From: Sulfurimonas sp.
GTDB lineage: Bacteria; Campylobacterota; Campylobacteria; Campylobacterales; Sulfurimonadaceae
Assembly: GCA_027063585.1 (NCBI GenBank)
Contig: JAMORM010000024.1
Coordinates: 1 to 11,225 of the forward strand
Direction of reading: 5' to 3'
DNA length: 11,225 bases
Every line of letters begins with the position of its first letter. Position 1 is the first letter of the stretch. The notes under the pieces are model-generated. The model ran no database searches. It saw only the letters and a list, made by a program, of their open reading frames with translations, and was not told where the DNA came from. The translations under genes were made by a program, and so were the position numbers. Shown piece after piece: positions 1-5,627 of this stretch.

Positions 1-552
1 AGGTGCTATATTCCAAACAATATCAAAAACAGTATCGACACCCTGTAAATACATAGCCAGACGCTCCGTTCCGTAAGTAATCTCAACCGCTACAGGGTCA
101 CATTCAATACCGCCGACCTGTTGAAAATAAGTAAACTGAGTTACTTCCATGCCGTTGAGCCAAACTTCCCAGCCAAGACCCCATGCACCAAGCGTCGGGG
201 ATTCCCAGTTGTCTTCTATAAAACGGATATCGTGTTTTGAGACATCCAGCCCTAAATATTCCAACGACTGCAGATAAAGTTCTTGAATATTATCAGGTGA
301 GGGTTTTATAAGTGCCTGAAACTGGTAATAAGAGCCGAGTCTGTTAGGATTTTCTCCATATCTTCCATCTGTAGGACGTCGAGAAGGTGCAACATAAGCT
401 GTCGCCCAAGGCGTAGAATCAAGTGAGCGCAAAAATGTAGCAGGATGAAAAGTCCCCGCTCCGGCAGGAATATCATAAGGCTGCACAATATTACACCCCT
501 GCTTCATCCAAAATTCTTGTAATTTGAGTAACATTTCGCTAAAAGTAATCAT
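1..552 (-). CDS. glyQ: Glycyl-tRNA synthetase alpha subunit, C-terminal part missing (runs off window)
   Basis: This is the alpha subunit of the two-subunit bacterial glycyl-tRNA synthetase, a cytoplasmic class II enzyme that charges tRNA-Gly together with GlyS. Translating the minus strand from the ATG at 552 gives 184 open codons up to the window edge, out of roughly 290-300 usual for the family. Hallmark GlyQ stretches are clear: [14 protein letters not shown] near residue 15, [47 protein letters not shown], and FTYFQQVGG followed by [15 protein letters not shown]. The start is supported by an AAGG ribosome-binding site about 7 nt upstream and by a TATAAT box further up. It is the last gene of the minus-strand block, 46 bp after the outer-membrane protein gene. 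Identity is near certain; only the 3' end is unseen. Confidence 0.97.
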   Translation of the reverse strand, partial: MITFSEMLLKLQEFWMKQGCNIVQPYDIPAGAGTFHPATFLRSLDSTPWATAYVAPSRRPTDGRYGENPNRLGSYYQFQALIKPSPDNIQELYLQSLEYLGLDVSKHDIRFIEDNWESPTLGAWGLGWEVWLNGMEVTQFTYFQQVGGIECDPVAVEITYGTERLAMYLQGVDTVFDIVWNIAP

Positions 553-577
553 GTATTGCCTTCATTTTATTTTTGGT

Positions 578-583
578 ATTATA
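578..583 (-). promoter_or_regulatory. Predicted -10 box of glyQ
   Basis: Reading the minus strand, a perfect TATAAT lies in the 46-bp gap between the outer-membrane protein gene and glyQ, about 26 nt before the glyQ ATG. No convincing -35 is visible, which is common in Campylobacterota sigma-70 promoters. It suggests that glyQ can be transcribed independently of the genes upstream. Confidence 0.45.
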
Positions 584-598
584 GCCAAAGAGACTTTT

Positions 599-1396
599 TT
601 AGTATTTAAAAACGATCCCAAATTTAATGTATTCATTGTATGCCTTACTTTGCGGTTCTAAATATCCGCTACCGCTATCATCATAAACAACATTGGATTC
701 TCTAATTTTTTGATACTGATATATATACGCGCCGTACAAAGAAAACTTTTGATTGATTGTATATTCTATCGGCAGGCTGAATTCCATGATATTCGCCGCA
801 CCCAACTTAAATTCCTCATTAAAACCGCTAGCACTCATTCTCGGTCTTACCCCGTATTGATACTCAAACTCAGGAGTAATTTTCAAGTCTTTATAATCAT
901 AAGAAAAAGCGACACTCGGACGAAGTGAATACCATTTATAATCTTCAATCTGTTGCGCAGAAAGTTCTCTTCTCCAAAATCTATAACCGAGTCCTAAAGA
1001 TACAATAACTTTATAATTAGCTGCTTGTTGATATACATGCGCAAAATCCAGATCAAAATCATAAATTTTATTTGATGTCGTACTTACTAAACTGCCATAA
1101 CCAAGATTTGAACCAATATAAGAGCCTTTATATTTTGTATCACCGCCAAGTGCCATGACAGTAAACGTAATATCATTATAATCAGACGAACTATCCTCTT
1201 GCATCTTATATTTATACTTAAATTCGGCACCGATCAAATCTGCATAGCCCGAGGATTCACTGTCTAAAAGAACCCCATCTTTATACTCTTTATAATCCAT
1301 ACTTATTCCGACAAAATTCACTGAATAATCTACACTTACCTTTGCAAAAAGCAATGAACTGGCAAATAATACACTTATTACTATTTTTTTTAACAT
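599..1396 (-). CDS. Predicted outer-membrane beta-barrel protein, unknown function
   Basis: This 265-residue protein starts with a Sec signal peptide: a KK-containing N-terminus, a hydrophobic stretch at about residues 5-18, and a likely signal-peptidase I site after LLFA. The mature part lacks long hydrophobic helices. It is made of alternating polar and aromatic segments rich in Tyr, Ser and Gly, and ends in KFGIVFKY, whose terminal aromatic residue fits the beta-barrel assembly signal of outer-membrane proteins. The size suggests a barrel of about 10-12 strands. The start is supported by an AGGGAA ribosome-binding site that overlaps the end of the DUF89 gene, only 9 bp upstream, so the two are probably co-transcribed. 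I cannot assign a ligand or a named family; a channel, an adhesion barrel or a structural barrel are all possible. Confidence 0.75.
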   Translation of the reverse strand: MLKKIVISVLFASSLLFAKVSVDYSVNFVGISMDYKEYKDGVLLDSESSGYADLIGAEFKYKYKMQEDSSSDYNDITFTVMALGGDTKYKGSYIGSNLGYGSLVSTTSNKIYDFDLDFAHVYQQAANYKVIVSLGLGYRFWRRELSAQQIEDYKWYSLRPSVAFSYDYKDLKITPEFEYQYGVRPRMSASGFNEEFKLGAANIMEFSLPIEYTINQKFSLYGAYIYQYQKIRESNVVYDDSGSGYLEPQSKAYNEYIKFGIVFKY

Positions 1397-1405
1397 TTTA
1401 TTTCC

Positions 1406-2263
1406 CTATATAAGTTTACAAATAATATCACCGACTTCTTTTCCCAAAGAGTTTGCAACAACATTACATTTGACTTTAAGTAAAAAACAAATATTTTTTC
1501 TGTGGCTTGGGCTGAGGCATTCATAATTTCCCATACCCTTGCTTATTACTAAATCTGCTTCATCAAAAAGTTTTTGCGCCTCTTTTGTAGCACGGTTGTA
1601 TACAAATCCGGGCGTATTCACTCCGCTATCAACAAGGGTACAAAGTTTGTCAAAACCTGCCTCTTTTGCCTCTTTACATGTAACATCGTTTATGATTGGT
1701 GTGCCGCGTACCATATAGTTACATGTAAGCTTAGGATAGAGTTCTTGCAAGGTTTGTACAAACAAATAGTCAAAAATATGTTCTCCGACATTATCGCCCA
1801 GAATAACAACACTTTTTGCAGATTCCAACTCTGTTTGAAATTTTTCAAAATCATTATGTGAAAATTCTGTATGAAATATTTTATCTAGTTCTTCTCTCAA
1901 ATCAAACTCTACCTGCGCCGCCAAATCTATAACATTTCCGGCAACGGCAATCTTTGTAGCTGTCAGCAGTTTATCGTTACATGTAAAGAGTTTTTCTTGT
2001 AAATACGGGACAAAGGAACGTGCTTTTTGTGTAGAGAGTTCTTTTACCTCAGCATACAAATCTTGCTTTTGTGCAATCTCAGCCATTTTTTCATATACAT
2101 CTGCCGCAATTTCAGGAGGAGTTTTTAAAAAAGAAAAATCTTTACTCATATCTTCTACCGTAGATACAAGTCTATTTTTTAAAGCTTCGTTTGCACCGAT
2201 GGCATCAGCTACTTTTACACTTTGATTAATTATACAACCGACACATTCATTTGCTATCGTCAT
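1406..2263 (-). CDS. DUF89 / ARMT1-like damage-control phosphatase family protein
   Basis: This 285-residue protein matches the stand-alone prokaryotic branch of DUF89 (PF01937). Members are metal-dependent phosphatases thought to remove damaged or excess phosphorylated metabolites; the true substrate here is unknown. Visible family marks are the N-terminal CVGCIINQ (Cys7, Cys10), GDNVGEHIFD at 156-165 with the likely metal ligands Asp157 and Asn158, GTPIINDV at 187-194 with Asn192-Asp193, the DSG at 212-214, and ISKGMGNYE at 240-248. Length and motif order look complete. Its ATG overlaps the stop of the upstream HTH/coiled-coil gene in an ATGA, which indicates translational coupling. The gene is unusual in carrying three copies of TTACATGTAA. 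From memory, this gene and the barrel gene are not present between the small protein and glyQ in Campylobacter jejuni, so they may be lineage additions. Confidence 0.85.
   Translation of the reverse strand: MTIANECVGCIINQSVKVADAIGANEALKNRLVSTVEDMSKDFSFLKTPPEIAADVYEKMAEIAQKQDLYAEVKELSTQKARSFVPYLQEKLFTCNDKLLTATKIAVAGNVIDLAAQVEFDLREELDKIFHTEFSHNDFEKFQTELESAKSVVILGDNVGEHIFDYLFVQTLQELYPKLTCNYMVRGTPIINDVTCKEAKEAGFDKLCTLVDSGVNTPGFVYNRATKEAQKLFDEADLVISKGMGNYECLSPSHRKNICFLLKVKCNVVANSLGKEVGDIICKLI
1674..1683. repeat. TTACATGTAA palindrome, copy 1
   Basis: Perfect 10-bp palindrome inside the DUF89 gene, where it falls on Thr-Cys-Lys codons (ACA TGT AAA on the coding strand). It is one of five perfect copies in the window. 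Confidence 0.6.
1719..1728. repeat. TTACATGTAA palindrome, copy 2
   Basis: Second copy in the DUF89 gene, 45 bp from copy 1. On the coding strand it covers Thr-Cys-Asn codons (ACA TGT AAC). Confidence 0.6.
1977..1986. repeat. TTACATGTAA palindrome, copy 3
   Basis: Third copy in the DUF89 gene, again on Thr-Cys-Asn codons and in the same reading phase as the other two. Confidence 0.6.
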
Positions 2264-2739
2264 GACTTGTCGGTATGTTCATCTATAGCTTTGTTCCACA
2301 TCAGCTTATATTTACGGCGCATAAATTCAACTTCCTGCTGCGAGAGCTTCAGTTGTTCTTGAAGTGTATGGATTGTTTTTCTGTCTTCATCATAAAGTTC
2401 TTGCAAAGATGCAAGTGCTTCACGTAAAAATTCATTTTCCACACGCACAGCTTCTAATGTTTCATCTTTTGCATCTAAAACTTTCTCATGCAAATTGATG
2501 ATAGTCCCGATTGTTTTTTCTACAAACTCAGGCTGTACAAGCATCTCTTGCGTATTTTTTTGAGAGAGTTCTTGAAGTTTTGCAGGAACGACTGCTTCAG
2601 TCGCACCCTTTGAAGGGTCTATATAACGAATACCGTCTTCAATTTTTACACTGAGTTTCCCTCTTTGAATTAAATCTTCAATAGAGGAAATATCTAATCC
2701 GGTCAATTCACTGTATTCGTCATCACTCATCCACTTCAT
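2260..2739 (-). CDS. Small protein with N-terminal HTH-like domain and C-terminal coiled coil (probably DUF3972 family)
   Basis: This 159-residue cytoplasmic protein has two parts. Residues 1-45 resemble a MerR/excisionase-type winged helix: SELTGLDISSIEDLIQRGKL, then a short beta wing (VKIEDGIRYID). Residues about 70-150 are a long charged helix, very likely a coiled coil, with heptad-like Leu and Glu spacing (NEFLREALASLQELYDED and on). I believe it corresponds to the epsilonproteobacterial DUF3972 group, including the small gene next to purE in C. jejuni, but that comes from memory. The start at MKW has a strong GGGAGG ribosome-binding site about 8 nt upstream. It sits 22 bp after purE and overlaps the DUF89 gene by 4 bp (ATGA). 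Its function is unknown; DNA binding is only suggested by the fold-like pattern. Confidence 0.75.
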   Translation of the reverse strand: MKWMSDDEYSELTGLDISSIEDLIQRGKLSVKIEDGIRYIDPSKGATEAVVPAKLQELSQKNTQEMLVQPEFVEKTIGTIINLHEKVLDAKDETLEAVRVENEFLREALASLQELYDEDRKTIHTLQEQLKLSQQEVEFMRRKYKLMWNKAIDEHTDKS

Positions 2740-2761
2740 TGCAAAACCTCCCTTTTACTTA

Positions 2762-3259
2762 CTATTTTATAATAGTCTCTATCTCTAAAGAATCCATTTC
2801 AACTTTTTTTGCTTTTGCGATACGGTCTTCTTTTAGTTTTATGCTTAGTTCTTCATTATCAAGCGCTAATATTTGCATTGCAAGATAGGCAGAATTAATA
2901 GCCCCTGCTTTGCCTATGGCAACGGTTGCAACAGGCATACCCGCAGGCATTTGAACAGTTGAGAGCAGTGCATCTATACCGCTCAAAGCTGAAGCCGACA
3001 TCGGGACACCGATAATAGGCTTAATAGTTTTAGAGCTTAAAACACCTGCCAAATGCGCAGCCATTCCCGCAGCAGCGATGAAGACCTGTGCCCCTTTTTT
3101 TTCTGCTTCTTCTATATAATCTTTTGTTCGTTCAGGAGAGCGATGCGCAGATGATATCACCATCTCATAACTAACACCGAATGATTCCAATGTGTCAGAG
3201 CATGACTTCATTACCTCATAATCACTTTTAGAACCTATTACTATTGATACAAACTTCAT
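2762..3259 (-). CDS. purE: N5-carboxyaminoimidazole ribonucleotide mutase (class I PurE)
   Basis: PurE converts N5-CAIR to CAIR in de novo purine synthesis in the cytoplasm. The 165-residue protein has the normal length. Its signatures are IGSKSDYEVMK at 8-18, SSAHRSPERT at 36-45 (His39 corresponds to the catalytic His of the SAHR motif), AGMAAHLAGVLSSKT at 64-78 with His69, PIIGVPMSAS, and GIDALLSTVQMPAGMPVATVAIG at 94-116. The use of AGMAAHLAG where many enzymes have GGAAHLPGM is a within-family variant. It lies 38 bp after the U32 gene, with an AAGGGT ribosome-binding site about 8 nt before the ATG and a possible promoter of its own. It is followed by the HTH/coiled-coil gene. Confidence 0.96.
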   Translation of the reverse strand: MKFVSIVIGSKSDYEVMKSCSDTLESFGVSYEMVISSAHRSPERTKDYIEEAEKKGAQVFIAAAGMAAHLAGVLSSKTIKPIIGVPMSASALSGIDALLSTVQMPAGMPVATVAIGKAGAINSAYLAMQILALDNEELSIKLKEDRIAKAKKVEMDSLEIETIIK

Positions 3260-3289
3260 TTTATTTTACCCTTGTGTTTTAATTTTGAA

Positions 3290-3295
3290 ATTATA
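3290..3295 (-). promoter_or_regulatory. Possible -10 box of purE
   Basis: A perfect TATAAT on the minus strand, directly preceded by TG, lies in the 38-bp gap after the U32 gene and about 30 nt before the purE ATG. It may allow purE and the following genes to be transcribed apart from cheZ. The region is AT-rich, so a chance match is possible. Confidence 0.35.
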
Positions 3296-3297
3296 CA

Positions 3298-4596
3298 TTA
3301 TTTTTTAGGAGCTGTGTTCATATCTGCACTTGCAGGTATTCTAAAAAATGTATAAGATGGAAACTTTGTCGGTAATTCTATGGGATTAGTATTTCCACTA
3401 TGTACCTCATCCCAGATTTTTCCGTTTTGTGCTTTGAGTTGCTTAAGTTTCATAAAAAACTTGCCCTCTTTCTCATACGTCAATCCTATTTCATTATCGA
3501 CAATTGCCACTTCACTTCCCAAAGGAAAAACAACTTCCATTTCATCACCCGGCAGAGTTTTATATTTACATAAAAAGTGTGTTCCCTCTGCATTAACCAC
3601 ACCGCTTACCTGATGGGTACCAAGTTGCATCGTAAAGTCCAGGCTTTGTGTATCATGTTTCTCAAACGGTCGTGAAATCAAATAGGCATCCGTATAACCG
3701 CGATTTTGTAAAGAGTGCAATTCATACTGATAACGTTCACTATCAAGTTTATCTTCATAGTAATCATCTATGGCCATTCTATACGCTTTTGCCGTTGTAG
3801 CTGCATAATATGCTGTTTTTGTGCGTCCTTCTATTTTTATAGAGTCTACTGCGCCACTGTCTAAAATCTCTTTTATATGTGAAGCCAGATTTAAATCTTT
3901 TGAATTCATAATGTACGTGCCGACACCCGCATCTTCTTCAAGTCGAAAAAGCGTTCCCGTCTCAGGATTTGCAGCATACATTTCATAAGGGAACCTACAG
4001 TCATTTGCACAGCTTCCACGGTTTGGGACACGTCCGCTTTGCAGTGTTGAAATCAAGCAGCGTCCACTGTACGCAAAACACATAGAACCGTGCACGAATA
4101 CTTCAAGTTCCAAATCAGGCAGAGCCGCTTTAATCTCTTTTAGATCACGTAAAGAAATTTCACGCGCCGTAATAATACGCGTCGCTCCCATGTCATAGTA
4201 AATCTGTGCATCCAACACATTCATAACATTTGCCTGTGTTGAAAGATGCAAGGGCATATCAGGTACTAAATCATGACAAAGTTTCAATACACCCGGCGTC
4301 GCTACGATGAAAGCATCGGGTTTGAGTTCACCCATTTTTAGTATATGTTTTTTTAAAAGATTCAGTTGCGAATTAAAAGGAAAGCCGTTAATGGTTGCAT
4401 AAACTTTTTTACCTCGCTCATGAGCATATTTGATACCCTCTTCAAATTCTTCAAAACTAAACTCTTTACCAGAACGAATTCGCAAAGAGAAGTGGCTCAC
4501 ACCGCCATATACGGCATCTGCACCGAAATCAAGTGCAATTTTTAATTTTTCCAAGGTTCCCGCAGGAGAAAGAAGTTCTACTTTTTTACTGTTCAT
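3298..4596 (-). CDS. trhP: U32 family protein, TrhP/YegQ-like tRNA hydroxylation protein
   Basis: This 432-residue protein belongs to the U32 family, historically called collagenase-like peptidases. Its closest remembered relative is E. coli YegQ/TrhP (about 450 residues), which takes part in prephenate-dependent 5-hydroxyuridine formation at tRNA position 34. Matching stretches are ELLSPAGTLEKLK at the start, FGADAVYGG, HLSTQANVMN, the U32 signature EVFVHGSMCFAYSGRCLIS at 165-183, GSCANDCRFPYE at 195-206, and YIMNSKDL with SIKIEGRTK further on. Cys173, Cys180, Cys196 and Cys200 are the natural candidates for the iron-sulfur cluster described for this family. The start overlaps the cheZ stop by one base (TAATG), and no good ribosome-binding site is visible, so translation is probably coupled to cheZ. 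The Helicobacter homologue is annotated as a protease, but RNA modification is the better guess. Confidence 0.87.
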   Translation of the reverse strand: MNSKKVELLSPAGTLEKLKIALDFGADAVYGGVSHFSLRIRSGKEFSFEEFEEGIKYAHERGKKVYATINGFPFNSQLNLLKKHILKMGELKPDAFIVATPGVLKLCHDLVPDMPLHLSTQANVMNVLDAQIYYDMGATRIITAREISLRDLKEIKAALPDLELEVFVHGSMCFAYSGRCLISTLQSGRVPNRGSCANDCRFPYEMYAANPETGTLFRLEEDAGVGTYIMNSKDLNLASHIKEILDSGAVDSIKIEGRTKTAYYAATTAKAYRMAIDDYYEDKLDSERYQYELHSLQNRGYTDAYLISRPFEKHDTQSLDFTMQLGTHQVSGVVNAEGTHFLCKYKTLPGDEMEVVFPLGSEVAIVDNEIGLTYEKEGKFFMKLKQLKAQNGKIWDEVHSGNTNPIELPTKFPSYTFFRIPASADMNTAPKK

Positions 4597-5282
4597 TATT
4601 GTCCAAACTGTTCTAACAACGCTTCTATATCATCAGTAGAAGCCAATTCATTATGAGTATCACCTGCAATATGCGTTGCCGATGCAACACGTTTTTCATC
4701 ATCAATCTTACCTTCAAAAAGAGTATTCATATACTTTGAAAGTGCCCGCATAACATTGATAACACGCTCAATTTTTTGTCTGTGAATATCTTGATACTGC
4801 ATAATATCCATTACGCTCATAATAGAGTCACCACTATTTTGTAATATTTCAATAGTATTGCTAACATCATTAAGAGCCGTTTCATTTTTTTCTAACTGCG
4901 TTTTAAATGTTTCTACATCAGGGAATTTTTCACATAGAGTAGTAAAAAGTTCTACATTTGAGTTTAAAACATCTTTCACACTGTTTAGAGTTTCTTCTTT
5001 ATCCATCAAATCAGTACTGATATTCTCAATAATATCAAAAATTTCACTCGCTTTTTCTTCGCTCTCTTTTGTCACATCATCCAACTGATGCACCATTTTA
5101 TTTTCATCTGTTGCAGGAAAAGGAAGTTCTGAAGCCTCAACGCCTGCTTCTATAGGATCTTTTTTTTCAGAGGAATCATCTGTTTCAGCCTTACTATCAT
5201 CCTCTTGACTCTCATCATCTTCCGCCGTATCATCCATATCCATGCCACCGCTCATCAAAGCATCAAGTTCTTCTTGAGTCAT
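4596..5282 (-). CDS. cheZ: CheZ-type CheY-P phosphatase (Helicobacter/Campylobacter type)
   Basis: CheZ dephosphorylates the chemotaxis response regulator CheY and so resets flagellar switching. The 228-residue protein has an acidic, probably disordered region (residues 12-60) and a long helical region (about 65-195) rich in heptads. Within the helix, YQDIHRQKIERVINVM contains the catalytic DxxxQ motif (Asp165, Gln169), comparable to Asp143/Gln147 of E. coli CheZ. The C-terminal DDIEALLEQFG resembles the CheY-P-binding tail of E. coli CheZ. The N-terminus TQEELDALMSGG resembles the CheY-binding peptide of FliM and FliY. It is followed by the U32 gene with a one-base overlap, an order that I recall also for HP0170-HP0169 and Cj0700-Cj0701. 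The start has GGAGAG 6 nt upstream. Primary similarity to classical CheZ is low, so a weak search could miss it. Confidence 0.85.
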   Translation of the reverse strand: MTQEELDALMSGGMDMDDTAEDDESQEDDSKAETDDSSEKKDPIEAGVEASELPFPATDENKMVHQLDDVTKESEEKASEIFDIIENISTDLMDKEETLNSVKDVLNSNVELFTTLCEKFPDVETFKTQLEKNETALNDVSNTIEILQNSGDSIMSVMDIMQYQDIHRQKIERVINVMRALSKYMNTLFEGKIDDEKRVASATHIAGDTHNELASTDDIEALLEQFGQ

Positions 5283-5320
5283 AAATACTCTCCATAATTG
5301 AATAATTTATTAATTAACAC

Positions 5321-5326
5321 TATAAT
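5321..5326 (+). promoter_or_regulatory. Possible plus-strand -10 box facing the phosphatase gene
   Basis: TATAAT on the plus strand overlaps the cheZ -10 on the other strand. It points to the phosphatase gene at 5628, but the 269-bp element lies between them. It could be the ancestral promoter, now with a structured leader, or simply the partly self-complementary reverse of the cheZ box. Confidence 0.25.
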
Positions 5327-5330
5327 AGCA
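5322..5330 (-). promoter_or_regulatory. cheZ: Predicted extended -10 promoter of cheZ
   Basis: On the minus strand TGCTATTAT forms an extended -10 box (TGnTATTAT) about 40 nt before the cheZ ATG. The identical 9-mer precedes dapB. The corresponding -35 position falls at about 5345-5350, inside the left end of the 269-bp element, so the element contributes the upstream promoter region. Confidence 0.5.
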
Positions 5331-5343
5331 TAAAATATACAAT

Positions 5344-5375
5344 AGACTTCTTCTATATCCTAAAATATATCTCAG
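5344..5375 (+). repeat. Left terminal inverted repeat of the element
   Basis: A 32-bp arm starting AGACTTC and ending ATCTCAG, complementary to 5581-5612 with one mismatch. Its outer end lies about 15 bp upstream of the cheZ -10 box. Confidence 0.85.
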
Positions 5376-5416
5376 AGGGAAGAAAAAAAGATGAAATTGT
5401 GTAAAATCTTTTTTAA

Positions 5417-5439
5417 AGCATAGCCGTAGCTACGGTGAA
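5417..5439 (+). repeat. Internal repeat at tip of left arm, containing CCGTAGCTACGG
   Basis: This 23-bp segment is the exact reverse complement of 5520-5542. Its centre, 5424-5435, is the perfect palindrome CCGTAGCTACGG, which can form its own hairpin with an AGCT loop. Pairing with the distant copy would compete with the local hairpin and would also cross the 5487-5502/5562-5577 helix, so two alternative folds are possible. Confidence 0.85.
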
Positions 5440-5519
5440 AAAAAGTTTTATGCAAATTCGCTTTTTTTATCCCTCCCTTTGGGCAATTTATAGAGAGTTT
5501 TATTCCGCGTTAGATAACC

Positions 5520-5542
5520 TTCACCGTAGCTACGGCTATGCT
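5520..5542 (-). repeat. Internal repeat at tip of right arm, containing CCGTAGCTACGG
   Basis: Exact inverted copy of 5417-5439; its palindrome is at 5524-5535. CTTCA (5519-5523) and TGAAG (5542-5546) form a short stem below it. Confidence 0.85.
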
Positions 5543-5580
5543 GAAGAACATCTGCCTTTATTAAAACTCTCTATAAAATG

Positions 5581-5612
5581 CTGAGATATATTTTAGGATA
5601 TAGAGGAAGTCT
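5581..5612 (-). repeat. Right terminal inverted repeat of the element
   Basis: A 32-bp arm starting CTGAGAT and ending GAAGTCT. It ends only 15 bp before the ATG of the phosphatase gene, so the element supplies nearly the whole untranslated leader of that gene. Confidence 0.85.
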
Positions 5613-5627
5613 GAAACGAGAATAAAT

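Larger units (their letters stand above)
5344..5612. mobile_element. 269-bp non-coding element with terminal inverted repeats and three-way-junction fold (MITE-like)
   Basis: The element fills most of the 345-bp gap 5283-5627. Its ends are 32-bp inverted repeats (5344-5375 and 5581-5612) with 31 of 32 positions complementary; the exception is T5351 against G5605, a G-U wobble in plus-strand RNA. Inside are two arms. The left arm (5376-5474) pairs 5376-5390 with 5461-5474, continues through 5393-5414 with 5438-5459, and carries a palindromic tip. The right arm (5487-5577) pairs 5487-5502 perfectly with 5562-5577 and has an inner stem 5519-5523/5542-5546 under the same tip. All these helices nest, giving a Y or T shape. 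No ORF of useful length is inside. The size, the terminal repeats and the lack of coding suit a MITE; a structured RNA or regulatory element is the alternative. I saw no clear target-site duplication. Confidence 0.7.

Noticed and set aside
306..488. Minus-strand ORF of 60 codons
   Set aside because: It is out of frame within glyQ, whose own frame is fully open and matches the family throughout.
5391..5423. Ten-codon ORF (MKLCKIFFKA) inside the element, preceded by a GAGGGA that could be a ribosome-binding site
   Set aside because: The purine-rich stretch is part of the left-arm stem, the ORF is very short, and chance occurrence is likely. I do not count it as a leader peptide.
5476..5486. 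CCCTTTGGG as a terminator hairpin
   Set aside because: Three base pairs with no following T-run on either side; it is better read as the junction linker between the two arms of the element.
5331..5625. Target-site duplication around the 269-bp element
   Set aside because: The flanks outside 5344 and 5612 show no direct repeat longer than one or two bases, so the transposition claim rests on the terminal repeats only.
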